A stretch of DNA of 51,480 nucleotides from assembly GCA_021735645.1 (NCBI GenBank), contig JAIPGP010000017.1, positions 1-51,480 on the forward strand, read 5' to 3'. The first letter of the stretch is position 1; each line of letters starts with the position of its first letter. Made by a program: the position numbers and the translations under genes. This DNA is from Candidatus Cloacimonadota bacterium (GTDB taxonomy: Bacteria > Cloacimonadota > Cloacimonadia > Cloacimonadales > TCS61). Under the pieces are notes generated by a model that was given only the letters and a program-made list of their open reading frames with translations, did not search any database and had not been told where the DNA came from. Shown in pieces: positions 8,674 to 18,612 of the stretch.

Positions 8674-9345
8674 TTATCTGCTCAGGAAAAAGTTTGTAAA
8701 GATTTTCAGGTTCTGCTGGAGTTCATCAGCATTCCTGAGGTCATTGCGATAATATTGGCGATCAGCAGGATTCTGATTAAGGTGCTTTTGCAGCATGGTA
8801 TCACCATCTTCAAAGAGAAATTCAGGATGGAACTGAATACCCCAGACGGGCAGATCTAGATAGCGAAAGCCCTGCACGGCTTCAGTTTCATTTGCTGCAA
8901 TTATCCCAAAGTCTGAAGGCAGGTCAAATACTTCATCATAGCGTGATTCCAGAAAGATGGGATTCTGAATGCCGGTAAACAGAATATCATCCGTGATCTG
9001 CATCTTTTTGAACCCGAATTCGGGGACAATCGCTCTGCGGCAATATTCATCACCTGCCAGATAGCGTGCCAGCATCTGATGTCCATGACAAATACCCAAA
9101 ACAGGCTTCCTAGCCTGGACAAATTCTGCTATTACGGCTAATATACCCGTATCATACTTTGAACCCTGGCTGGCTGAAAGTTCGGAACCGGTCAGTAATA
9201 AATGAGTGTATTTCTGGCAATCTGCTAATTTACTACCTAGATAGATAGTGGCAAATTTACTGTCCGGGAACAAACGGGTTTGGGCTATTTGATCAAAGTA
9301 ATCTCTGGGTTCGGTGGCATGAATCGTGTTATATATCAACAGCAT
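8674..9345 (-). CDS. Class I glutamine amidotransferase-like protein
   Basis: A 223-residue cytoplasmic protein with the GATase1 fold. The nucleophile motif is GICHGHQ (Cys at about residue 98) and the dyad motif IQFHPE supplies His and Glu, so the triad is complete. It resembles free-standing GMP-synthase-type amidotransferase domains, some of which hydrolyse gamma-glutamyl compounds. No synthetase partner lies nearby. It starts three bases after the second ABC exporter gene and is probably co-transcribed. A role in processing an exported or imported glutamyl compound is speculation from context. Confidence 0.8.
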   Translation of the reverse strand: MLLIYNTIHATEPRDYFDQIAQTRLFPDSKFATIYLGSKLADCQKYTHLLLTGSELSASQGSKYDTGILAVIAEFVQARKPVLGICHGHQMLARYLAGDEYCRRAIVPEFGFKKMQITDDILFTGIQNPIFLESRYDEVFDLPSDFGIIAANETEAVQGFRYLDLPVWGIQFHPEFLFEDGDTMLQKHLNQNPADRQYYRNDLRNADELQQNLKIFTNFFLSR

Positions 9346-9348
9346 AGG

Positions 9349-11112
9349 CTAATTCCTTTTATGATAATCTTCTATTTCGGATACAAAACTGCGGTACTCG
9401 GCATCCTGATCCAATAAGATATTGTGAGTTCCGCTGATCACATTACCGTCTTCTTTGATAAAAATAATCATATCTGCATACTGGATAGTGGAAATGCGGT
9501 GCGAAACTACCAATGCCCCAGTATCTGGATAATATTCATTCATAGCTTCCCAGAGTTTCATTTCGTTTTGAGCGTCCAGAGAAGCCGTGATATCATCAAA
9601 TATGAGGTATTTAGGTCTGCGGATCAAGGCTCTGGCAATAGTTAATCTTTGCTTCTGACCACCTGAGACATTAGTCCCCCGCTCCTGCAAGTCGGTTTTA
9701 TCACCTTCATCCATTTGATCTATCTCATTTGTCATCTGAGCAGTTAATATAGCAGCTTTATAGTCATTTTCAGTGGCATTTTCGGCAGCAAAATGGATGT
9801 TTTCTTTGATTGACCCGCTGAATAACAAAGGCTCTTGAGGCACATAACCCAGCATCTGCAAATAATCCTGACGCTTAAGCTGCTGCAGGGCAATGCCATT
9901 GATATTCACGTTACCGCTGTCCGGCATCAGCATTCCGGTAATGATTTCTATTAAGGTAGTTTTGCCAGTGCCCACTCCTCCCAGCAGCAAAGTGCGCTTA
10001 TGGGGATCTATCTTCAAATTCACATCTTTGAAGATAGGGCTGGCGTCATACTGGAAATTTATCTCAGCCAGTTCAATGCTGTTCAGTTCATCTCCGGGGG
10101 AAACTTCTCCGATGAACCGGTCAAGAGATGTGGGATATTCTCTGATCTCTTCCAGTCTGTCCATATTCACAAAAGCCTGTTTGCCGGAGAGAAATAACTG
10201 CGGCAGGTCTAAAAGAGGATAGATCATCATGCCCAGATAGGTATAAAACGCCATGAATGTACCGATAGTAATAGTTCCTTTCACCGCCATCATTCCACCG
10301 AAGATGATCACGGCGATCTGGGCAAAATAGGAAATATATTCCCATAAAAGCATAATAGTGGCATTTAACTGGATAAGCTTGATCTCAGTCTGTCTTCTGT
10401 GCTCCAGGGAAGTATCGAAGAAGCGGTTATACTTCTCCTCGCAGGCAAAAGCCTTGATTATATGGATAGCAGAAAAACTCATCTCAAGCTGATCATTGAT
10501 CTTGCTGATCGCTCTTTGATTATTGGCATAACGCTCCTGCAGCGACTTCATCACAAAATAGAATACTATTAGCATTAAAGGCAAAGGGATCAGCGAATAT
10601 ATAGTGAGATGCAGGTTCAACTGGAACATAACGATCAGCATGAAGATAATGCTGATCAGGGAATTGAAGGCTCGGAAAATGCCGGAACATAGGAACCAGG
10701 CAATCTTGGGAAAATCTGTGATGTCATTTGTGAGCCGCGTGACCAGATCGCCGGTGCGGAACTTAGTAAAAAATCTGGCATCTTTTTCCGAGATATAGCG
10801 GAAATAGCGGGTACGCAACTCAAATTCAAATCTGTAATTCACCCAGGCACGGAAAGCAGGATAAATGCCAGCAATAAGCTGCCCCAACCCTATTGCCCCC
10901 AGAAGCCATAATATGCGGTAAACCTCTTTCATGGGCTCTGGATATTTTCCCACATTATCTGTGATATCTTTTAATTTATCAATGATGATCTTGAACATAT
11001 AGGGATAAGCAATGGAAACCAGAGCACTCACTACAGTGAGGATCACCATTATCAGAATGAATTTTTTCTGCTGCTTCCATTCCTGCAGGATCCAGCGAAT
11101 ATGCTTATTCAT
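9349..11112 (-). CDS. ABC exporter half-transporter, degenerate-Walker-B subunit
   Basis: A 587-residue half-transporter. Six transmembrane helices occupy about residues 1-310 (type IV exporter fold). The nucleotide-binding domain has Walker A GGVGTGKTT (378-386), signature VSGGQ (482-486), Walker B LIFDD (503-507) and H-loop His538. The catalytic Glu after Walker B is Asp507. This is the pattern of the degenerate half in heterodimeric exporters such as TM287/288 or BmrCD. It overlaps the upstream partner gene by 8 bases. The substrate (drug, lipid or peptide) cannot be read from sequence. Confidence 0.9.
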   Translation of the reverse strand: MNKHIRWILQEWKQQKKFILIMVILTVVSALVSIAYPYMFKIIIDKLKDITDNVGKYPEPMKEVYRILWLLGAIGLGQLIAGIYPAFRAWVNYRFEFELRTRYFRYISEKDARFFTKFRTGDLVTRLTNDITDFPKIAWFLCSGIFRAFNSLISIIFMLIVMFQLNLHLTIYSLIPLPLMLIVFYFVMKSLQERYANNQRAISKINDQLEMSFSAIHIIKAFACEEKYNRFFDTSLEHRRQTEIKLIQLNATIMLLWEYISYFAQIAVIIFGGMMAVKGTITIGTFMAFYTYLGMMIYPLLDLPQLFLSGKQAFVNMDRLEEIREYPTSLDRFIGEVSPGDELNSIELAEINFQYDASPIFKDVNLKIDPHKRTLLLGGVGTGKTTLIEIITGMLMPDSGNVNINGIALQQLKRQDYLQMLGYVPQEPLLFSGSIKENIHFAAENATENDYKAAILTAQMTNEIDQMDEGDKTDLQERGTNVSGGQKQRLTIARALIRRPKYLIFDDITASLDAQNEMKLWEAMNEYYPDTGALVVSHRISTIQYADMIIFIKEDGNVISGTHNILLDQDAEYRSFVSEIEDYHKRN

Positions 11113-12877
11113 CTGTGCCTCCCGGGAATTGCAGCTTCACTAAATGCTGATAGGCAGGGCATATCTTAATTAGCTGCTCATGTCTTCCAGAAGCTATTAT
11201 CCTGCCATCTTCCATGTAGAGAATATTATCTGCTTTCAGCACAGAACTTAGCCGGTGAGCTATTATCATAGCCGTCTTACCGGCTAAAAGAGTTTCCATC
11301 GACTTCTGAATTCTGGCTTCAGTGACGCTATCTATTGAGGAAGTTGCTTCATCCATGATCACCAGTTCGGGGTCATAGACCATTGCTCTGGCAAAGCTTA
11401 AAAGCTGCCTTTCGCCCTGCGAAATGTTCTGTCCCCGCTCAGACAGCTCTTTTTCCATTTGCTCAGGTTCAGCAAATTTCTTCGCCTGCACGGCTTCCAA
11501 TGAGCGCTTCACTGCTTCGGGGCTTATCTGGTCGTTATATATCCGTACATTTTCCAGAACATTACCGGGAAATAGAAAGATGTCCTGCAGGATAAGACCA
11601 ATTTTCTGTCGCCATTCTTTCAAATTCAGTCGCTTTATATCAATTCCATCGATAAGGATTTCGCCTTTCTGGATAGGATAGAAGCCGCATAAAAGACTGA
11701 TAGTAGTTGTCTTGCCGCTCCCTGAAGGTCCCACTAAGGCAATTTGACTGCCCCTTTGCACTTTAAAAGATACATCACGAAGTATCCATTTCTCCGCTTC
11801 ATAGGCAAACCAGACATGGCGGAACTCTATTTCCTGCTTAAATTCTGGTTGCACATTCTCACCAGTATGATAATCCTCTTCCGGCAAATCTAAAAGTTCC
11901 TGAATACGCGTCATAGAAACAAAGCTACGCTGCATCTGCATAAAATTTTCTAAAAGCTGGATTAGGGGCCAGGTGATACGCATAATGTATTGCGTGAAAA
12001 CGATCAAACTACCGATTGTATAGGTGCCATCGATTATTTTAGGGGCAAGCATCACGATCACTAAACCTAAAAGTGCAGTATTGACCACAAAAATAAAGAA
12101 ACCCTGCACTCCGTATTCCAGAAATCCGGTTCTGGTCTCTAAATCTCTTTTGCTGGCACTTGCTTTATCGAGCTTTGCTCTTACATCACTTTGTTTATTG
12201 AATATCTGAACAATCGGCATACCCTGAATGTATTCCGTGAGCAGCGAAGTTACCTGCGAATAACGTTCACGAACCTGGCGGTAAAATTTTACTATATAGC
12301 GGAAAAAGAAACCAAAGGAGATAGATAGAACGGTGAGTGGGACCATAAATCCCCATGCCATGGCTTTGCTGCGCAATCCCAGCACGATCACAATGCCAAT
12401 AAAGAACAGAATATTACCGATCAAACGCACCGAAAGATCAGAAAATAAAGTCCGTATCCGTTCTGAGTCGTTCTCTACCCGCGCTATCAGATCACCTACC
12501 GGACGCTGATCAAAAAACGAGACCGGCACCTTCATCAAATGCTTAAATACGCGACCCTTCAGCTCAGTGATTATCCTTAGTCCCAAACGTGAAAGCAACA
12601 CGATCTGTGCCCAGGTGAGAAAGCCACTCAGCAGCACCACGCCCACAAACAGCCCGGCATAATGCAGCATATCCGCAGTATCCGCCTGTGGCACACTCAC
12701 ATCGATTATATGTGCCAGTATCAGCGGATCGATCAGCTTCGCCACACTCACCAGCACCATCGCCAGCAGTCCGATCCCAAACAGCTTCCATTCACGCAGT
12801 AAATACGGCAGCAGCAATTTCAGGTTCTGCCGGAAATTTACCTTTCCCTTTATTTTTCCAATATCTTCATTATTCAT
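11105..12877 (-). CDS. ABC exporter half-transporter, consensus-Walker-B subunit
   Basis: A 590-residue partner of the downstream gene. It has a six-helix membrane domain (about 20-310), Walker A GPSGSGKTT (383-391), Walker B VIMDE with catalytic Glu510, and H-loop His541. The signature motif is ISQGE (485-489) instead of LSGGQ. Combined with Asp507 in the partner, this gives one consensus and one degenerate ATP site, as in TM287/288. ATG at 12877 is preferred to an in-frame TTG at 12889, although neither has a strong ribosome site. This is the first gene of a three-gene operon. Confidence 0.9.
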   Translation of the reverse strand: MNNEDIGKIKGKVNFRQNLKLLLPYLLREWKLFGIGLLAMVLVSVAKLIDPLILAHIIDVSVPQADTADMLHYAGLFVGVVLLSGFLTWAQIVLLSRLGLRIITELKGRVFKHLMKVPVSFFDQRPVGDLIARVENDSERIRTLFSDLSVRLIGNILFFIGIVIVLGLRSKAMAWGFMVPLTVLSISFGFFFRYIVKFYRQVRERYSQVTSLLTEYIQGMPIVQIFNKQSDVRAKLDKASASKRDLETRTGFLEYGVQGFFIFVVNTALLGLVIVMLAPKIIDGTYTIGSLIVFTQYIMRITWPLIQLLENFMQMQRSFVSMTRIQELLDLPEEDYHTGENVQPEFKQEIEFRHVWFAYEAEKWILRDVSFKVQRGSQIALVGPSGSGKTTTISLLCGFYPIQKGEILIDGIDIKRLNLKEWRQKIGLILQDIFLFPGNVLENVRIYNDQISPEAVKRSLEAVQAKKFAEPEQMEKELSERGQNISQGERQLLSFARAMVYDPELVIMDEATSSIDSVTEARIQKSMETLLAGKTAMIIAHRLSSVLKADNILYMEDGRIIASGRHEQLIKICPAYQHLVKLQFPGGTDE

Positions 12878-12931
12878 GTATTCCAGCAATTTTATTTAGG
12901 GATTACTGGCAAGAGAAATTAGAAAAGGAGG

Positions 12932-12976
12932 CTATAGGACCTATAGGACGTATAGGACTTATAGGACCTATAGATA
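12932..12976. repeat. Period-9 array, five units
   Basis: Units CTATAGGAC, CTATAGGAC, GTATAGGAC and TTATAGGAC are followed by a partial CTATAGATA. The array is non-coding and lies just upstream of the ABC exporter operon start (minus strand). It has the same period and a shared GGAC core as the array at 303-338. Confidence 0.8.
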
Positions 12977-12986
12977 TCCTCCACTC

Positions 12987-13085
12987 TTATTTAATCACTA
13001 CCATTTTATTAGTTTTGCAGAAACGGTCTGTACTTCATCAGTAGAAATAGGATCCTGAGCCATCTATAGGTATGTTCTCTGCTGT
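12987..13085 (-). pseudogene. Relic of a T9SS C-terminal sorting domain
   Basis: Reading the minus strand towards 12987 gives GSGSYFY, two adjacent TGA stops (13035-13040), STDRFC, then KTNKMVVIK and a TAA at 12987-12989. Intact tails in this window read GVYLY, eight residues, then KTHKMILIK. The relic has exactly the same eight-codon spacing, so this is very likely the decayed 3' end of another T9SS cargo gene. Homology upstream of 13085 is not recognisable. Confidence 0.5.
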
Positions 13086-13351
13086 CAAACAAACAAATAT
13101 CTGGACAAATAAAACCTAAAATAAATTCTTGCAATTCAGTATTAAAGTTGTATGGTTACTTCAAAATAGTAAACTATATTATAAGGATTAAGCAAACACA
13201 GGAGCAAACTAGATAAAAGTAGGGTAAAATCTGCTTATTGTTTGTAATTCTTGCTGGAATTTTAATAGAAACAGGTCTTTTATAGTCGCATATGTGAATT
13301 TGAGTGTGTTAAATATGTTTTTTTTTTAAAATATTATAATGGAGGTTTACT

Positions 13352-14005
13352 TTGAATACTGATGGTCAAATACAACTTTCCTATGACGTGCTGGAGATTT
13401 CATTTACTGACCTTGTAAAATGGCATGATAGCCCAAACTTTAAGCCTACTGAAATATATTGCATACTAATGAATTTTAGATTTTTCAATAATATCCATTC
13501 TTCTGAGAATACAGTCAATTTAGAAGATATAGGTTATAATGATTTTAATATCGAAGAGTTAGATCTACGCTTAAGAGAAATAAGCATATTAGCAAAGCTA
13601 AAAATAAAAACATTTCAAGAACTGATAAATTATCCAAGTGGAATTATTAGAAAAACTCGAATGAGTGGGCGAATGAGTATAGAACATCTTAAATCAGTAA
13701 TAATAGAAACCATCGTTAAATTGTATTCGATTAAAGGATTTCCGGCAAATATGAAAGGAATAGATTTAGTTACTCCCTATTATTTAAAAGATTTTGAATC
13801 GATGAAACTGAGATACTTTGAACATAAAAAAAATAGAGAACGCGAGTTGGAGGAATGTAAAACCCGTGAATATGACAATCCACGGTTCATTAAAGGTATG
13901 GCGGCTTGTACTGCCAGAGTTGAACAGGCTTCCCGGAGTATCATGCTGGAGGATATGGCAGATGATTGGAAGAAGATAGTGAAACAATTAGATAACATAA
14001 AATAA
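13352..14005 (+). CDS. Protein with RNA polymerase alpha-CTD-like domain
   Basis: A 217-residue cytoplasmic protein. Residues about 68-122 resemble the C-terminal domain of RNA polymerase alpha, a helix-hairpin-helix fold. IEELDLRLREISILAKLKI aligns with the alpha pattern IEELxLSxRxxNxLKxxGI, followed by TFQELIN and SGRMSIEHLKSVI. The flanking regions are not recognised, and the C-terminal third is charged and helical. In alpha this domain binds UP-element DNA and activators, so DNA or RNAP contact is a reasonable inference. The start is TTG, chosen because GGAGG at 13341-13345 is well placed and no ATG is nearby. Confidence 0.6.
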   Translation: MNTDGQIQLSYDVLEISFTDLVKWHDSPNFKPTEIYCILMNFRFFNNIHSSENTVNLEDIGYNDFNIEELDLRLREISILAKLKIKTFQELINYPSGIIRKTRMSGRMSIEHLKSVIIETIVKLYSIKGFPANMKGIDLVTPYYLKDFESMKLRYFEHKKNRERELEECKTREYDNPRFIKGMAACTARVEQASRSIMLEDMADDWKKIVKQLDNIK

Positions 14006-14085
14006 TTTAGTCACCTTCACTTTTCCTTTTGAATTACTAATCCCGAGTCCCGTCTTTTAAACAGCACTCATTTTCACATAATTTA

Positions 14086-15117
14086 TCACTTAGCCATTTT
14101 AAGAGCTTTGAGTATATCTTTAAGATACTTATAGCGGAAAGCTCCTGCAGACATCGTATAGCAGGTATTCCAGCAACCTTTGCACTGACGGAACTGCTCA
14201 AGTTTTGCTTTCCAGACTTCGGATGCAAATATCTCGGGAGGTGTCTGCTGGAGAATATTTCCTACCGGACTGCCAGAGCATACTTCCACTTCGCCATCAG
14301 GATTAATGAAGAATTTACTCCCCAAAGATGGCATACTCAAATATGGACAGATTTTCTTAAAATTGCCCCGCAGATAATCCGTATAACCATTCATCAGCCA
14401 GGCTGGGGTCCACACTGCTTTGGATGCTACCGCAAGTTTTACTAATTCCTCTATTGCTGCCATATCTTTATGCTTGAGCTCATCACATTCGTTCTGATTG
14501 TTGGAAAGCCAGCGATAAATATCCAGATTAGCTCTCCAGCCCAATTCTTCTACCAGTTTTATTATTTCCGGTATCTGATTCACATTCAGAGCATTGCAGA
14601 CAATATTTATCCCCAATCTCCGCTTAATCCCTTTTGACTGTAAATGAGAAGTCAATTTACGCATATTGCCTTCCACAATTGCCGCCACGTCTTTTCCGCC
14701 CCGCAGATGGTCAGCAGTTTCGCCAAATCCATCAAAGGAACAGGACATTGAAAAGGGATATTTTTCCAGGATTCCCAGCAGCTTTATAAAAAAACTTTCC
14801 GGATAATATAAAGTAGTTAATATATGTAATCTTAAAAATCCTCTCTTATGAGCATAATCCACAAATTTCTCAATCTCCGGATGCAGCATCGGCTCTCCGC
14901 CAGAAAGAGTTATGCCAAGTGTCCCCTGCTTAATCAGCCTTTCCAGTACAATCTGAAAATCTGCAAAAGGCATAAACTCATTTTCAGTTTTTTGTTGTGG
15001 AATAGTGCATTGCAGACAGTTCTGCGTACACCGATGCGTCAACAGCACATTAGTAAGCAGCATGGATGGCGTACGGGTTATCCAGTTTCTAAAAGGCTTC
15101 ACCAGTCTATTTATCAT
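14086..15117 (-). CDS. Radical SAM/SPASM domain protein
   Basis: A 343-residue enzyme using S-adenosylmethionine and an iron-sulfur cluster. The cluster motif is Cys30-x3-Cys34-x2-Cys37, and SAM contacts include LSGGEPMLHPE. The C-terminal part has the cysteine set of a SPASM/Twitch domain: KICPYL, VEVCSGSP, and Cys312, Cys315, Cys319 in CKGCWNTC. SPASM enzymes modify peptides or proteins, or activate sulfatases. No precursor peptide or obvious partner lies next to it. The gene is transcribed alone, convergent with the alpha-CTD-like gene. Confidence 0.85.
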   Translation of the reverse strand: MINRLVKPFRNWITRTPSMLLTNVLLTHRCTQNCLQCTIPQQKTENEFMPFADFQIVLERLIKQGTLGITLSGGEPMLHPEIEKFVDYAHKRGFLRLHILTTLYYPESFFIKLLGILEKYPFSMSCSFDGFGETADHLRGGKDVAAIVEGNMRKLTSHLQSKGIKRRLGINIVCNALNVNQIPEIIKLVEELGWRANLDIYRWLSNNQNECDELKHKDMAAIEELVKLAVASKAVWTPAWLMNGYTDYLRGNFKKICPYLSMPSLGSKFFINPDGEVEVCSGSPVGNILQQTPPEIFASEVWKAKLEQFRQCKGCWNTCYTMSAGAFRYKYLKDILKALKMAK

Positions 15118-15406
15118 TTTTTATCCTTATATTTCTATTTAAATTTATCAAAATATATTCTTGTCTTTCTGTCAAATGAAATTACTGATCTGGTTTATTC
15201 CCGCCTGATTTTGCGATGGAACAAATTATGCTACTGTATAATATTGAAAATTTAATTATGTCTTAATAATGAATATTTATATGTGAAATTGTTACGGTAT
15301 ATGAGTATTTGGTACTCATGCTATAAATTTGAGTTATTTAAAAAAAAATAGTGTGAACTTTGTTAACAGTTGTGAAACCAGTAGTTAAAGAGGTAAAGGA
15401 GATGTT

Positions 15407-18343
15407 ATGAGAAAAGTAGTATTCTTATTATTGATTCTGGGGTTAATTACAGGGTTATGGGGCTATACCGCCTGGAAAGAAGACGGGATGGCTATTCGTC
15501 AGGAAACCAATTTATACTGGGAAGGCACTGACGCCCAGTTAAGCGACGGCTCCAGTGTGATAGTCTGGAGTGATGCAGCAAATGGCGAGCAGGAAATGCG
15601 AGCATAGAGGATAGACACTGAGGGAAGTATTTTATGGAATGCAGATGGTGTACAGCTTACAAATAATCACTTCATGACGCATGAATATATTATCAAAGTT
15701 TCAGCAGATGATGATATTTATATCAGTTGGCAAGAAATTTATAATGATAATTTTCAGCGAATCAGAGCCCAGAAAATATCAGAATCTGGTGCAGTAATGT
15801 GGGGAGAGTCAGGATTGATCATTTCACTTCCCGATGAATACATTTCCTGCAATTATTACATGGATTGTGATACTGATGGCAATGTGTGTTTCATGGTAAG
15901 TTATCGGTTAGACGATTGGGATTTAATAAATATCAGCAAATTTAATCCTGATGGGGAGATATATCCGGGCTGGAGTGCAGAAGGTATAAATGTCAGTAAT
16001 CTGGGCAATGGTCAATATCACGGGGCGATGGTAGCTTCAGGAGAGAATATATTTTGTGTCTGGGCAGAGGAGCGTTTGGATGTCTGGAGAGATTATTATC
16101 AAATATTCATTCCAACTGGAGAAGAAATATTAACGGAAAATGGCGAACAGTTATTTGAGGAAGAAAGAATATACGATAATCCCGTTTTATCCAGTACAGA
16201 AGATGGAAAGGTACTTATATTTGGATATATAACCGGGAATGAGACAAATAGTGTGAGGGTTAGATGCATAGACTCCGCTGGCGCAAATGCCTGGGTTAAT
16301 GACCTGATCATGGATACAGATAACAGTTATGATTTTAAGCTGGAGCCATCAGGTGATGATGATTATTTTTGCTCCTGGCATTCACATATTGAAACTTTTG
16401 GGACATGGTTCAGCAAATTCAATACCAATGGTGAAATGCTTTGGGAACCTCAGTATATGGTTTCTAATGGAGATTGTCGAATAGTAGATATCAAGGCAGA
16501 TAATAGTGGTGGCTTATGGTTTTGCCATTCAGTATATTTTCCATCAGATATCTGGTTGCAGCATATAAATTCAGAGATGGAGCCGGTTTTTGAATCAGGT
16601 GGCAGGCTGATTTATGATCAGGGTCGAAGTGGTTTTTATCCGCAGTTAATGCAATGTGAAGCAACAGAAGCGCTGCTGAGCTGGTATGGCACTAATAGTA
16701 ATGAACAGCGGATTTATCTGCAGAAGGTAGATAATGCCGGTAATCTGGAATTCGGAGAAGAGGCAGAATATATCTACAGTCAACTGGGAGGAAGCGTTGA
16801 AGATTTTTCTATTGCTAGTTGTGATGAATTTACAGCAATAGCCTGGATTGATTCACGCTCATGCACTGTAACTGGAGAAATTTATCTGCAAATAGTGGAT
16901 AATGCCACTGGAGAAAAGCATTTTGCCGAGAATGGCTTACTCGTAGGCACTCAGGCAGGAAGAAATATTGTTATTGCTTTGTCGGAAGATAATACGCGAA
17001 TTGGTATAGGTTTCCGGAAATTTGAGGATCATGGAGTATATTTCCAGATGACTGATATTGAAGGAAACACTTATTTTGACAGCGAAGGTTTACTGCTGAT
17101 AGAAGACGAAGTGGAATTACTGAATGATGACCTGCAAATTATTGCCGCTGGTGATGGATATAATCTTGCCTGGTCGGGTCATCTGCTGGAAAATGAAGTT
17201 TCTGTGTATCGGCAGAGAGTTACTGAAGCAGGTTTGCAATGGGGAGCAAACGGTATTGTTTATCAGGATTTCCCTGATTACAGTGAATGTATTACGGAAG
17301 CTTTGGTGCAAGATTATTGCTTGATAACTAATGAAGAATATAATCAAGCTAATTTATATATTGTAAAATTTGCTGAGGATGGTGCTGTTTATCCGGACTG
17401 GGAAATGCCTGGCATGAACCTTTCAGGAGCAAGAGAATTTATCAGTTATCAGGATACAAAGATGATTAATGATCAGTTACTGGTGATCTGGTCTGAGAGA
17501 ATTGGTATGAATGAGCGCAACATTTATGGTCAGCTTGTCAATCCGGATGGCAGTATAGAATGGGAAAATGAAGGTAGATTGCTGCTGACTGATGCTGCTG
17601 CTGTATGGCGGTCTTCAGATCTGCTGATCATTGATAATAATTTCCTGATTGCCACTAGACAGATGGACACATTCAATATAAAAATTCAGAAATTTAATCT
17701 GGAAGGTGAGCAACTATGGGAAGGTAATGGCATAGAACCCTTTGAATCTTATAGTTGCGGGAATCATAGATTGTCTTATCATAACGGTGTAATTGCAGTT
17801 TATGGAGCATTCTCTCCTGATGAAAACAATACTAATATTTATGGTGCTTTTTATGATCTTGATGGCAATTTGTGGGAAGGCATTCCTGAGCTTGGTTTCC
17901 CTATTTGCACTAAACCTAATAGTCAAGGGGGGTTACATCTTTCTGCTGATTCCGCCGGTAATGACTATCTGGTATGGTCAGATAGCCGTGCCGAGCATTT
18001 TAATGAAGAAGACCCCAGCCTGTATATGCAGAAAATAGAAGTTCCTGTGGTTGCTGTAGGCGAAGATGAAATAGTCAGCTTTGTGGAAATAAATAACTAT
18101 CCCAATCCTTTTAACGGCATAACCCAGCTAGTATATCAACTGCCCCGCAGCGAAGCAGAAGCCCAAATAGAAATCTACAATATCAAAGGACAGTTAATAG
18201 CTAATATCCCCGCCGGTCTGGAAGGCGCAGAATGGAATTGCTGCAATATGCAAGGTAAGAAAGTAAGTTCCGGAGTATATTTCTACCAGCTTAAAGGCAA
18301 AAACCTGCAAAGCCAGGCACATAAAATGATCCTCCTGAGATAA
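15407..18343 (+). pseudogene. Large T9SS-exported repeat protein gene interrupted by an amber codon
   Basis: One continuous frame of 979 codons is broken only by TAG at 15605-15607. Before it are AAGGAG, a start and a signal peptide (MRKVVFLLLILGLITG). After it the frame continues through many repeats of the type ..VW.D......I..QK....G...W......G. It ends in a T9SS sorting domain (NNYPNPFNG, YNIKGQ, SSGVYFYQL, HKMILLR). The residues around the TAG read MRA-stop-RIDTEG, and the matching repeat later reads RAQKISESG, so a CAG-to-TAG change of Gln is likely. ATG at 15674 restarts the frame but has no ribosome site. It is probably a recent nonsense mutation, or else readthrough or an assembly error. 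Confidence 0.75.
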
Positions 18344-18374
18344 ATAATTTCTGTGGAATTATTTGTCTTAATAA

Positions 18375-18416
18375 AGAATGGGCAGTTTTTTTTTCATTCT
18401 GCCCATTCTGTTTTTT
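18375..18416 (+). terminator. Intrinsic terminator
   Basis: An 11-bp stem AGAATGGGCAG/CTGCCCATTCT encloses a T-rich loop and is followed by G and six T. It terminates the amber-interrupted gene. Confidence 0.8.
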
Positions 18417-18546
18417 ATCATAGCAGTAACTTTTATTGATAATCGACAAGATAAGCAGGACTTGGAAATAGCCTGCGGTGCACTTCTAACTTAGCTGCAT
18501 AATTATTTTATAATTTCGGGGGATGTCAGATAGTTAATAAAAACCC

Positions 18547-18575
18547 TTGACGTAAATAAACTTAATTTTTAAATT
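18547..18575 (+). promoter_or_regulatory. Sigma-70-like promoter of the TerB-like gene
   Basis: TTGACG (18547-18552) and TAAATT (18570-18575) are 17 bases apart. The start codon of the next gene is 38 bases downstream. Confidence 0.6.
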
Positions 18576-18612
18576 AAGTCAATATGGTAAAAGTTATAAA
18601 CGGAGGGTAAAA

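Larger units (their letters stand above)
12878..13351. other. Intergenic stretch with array, gene relic and A+T-rich leader
   Basis: This gap holds a period-9 array at 12932-12976 and the decayed end of a T9SS-tail gene at 12987-13085. From 13086 to 13340 there is only A+T-rich sequence in which I see no gene, RNA or clear promoter. The ribosome site GGAGG of the next gene is at 13341-13345. Confidence 0.5.

Noticed and set aside
15605-15607. TAG as pyrrolysine or as evidence of stop recoding
   Set aside because: No pyl genes are present, the internal repeat points to Gln, and TAG serves as a normal stop in several other genes here.
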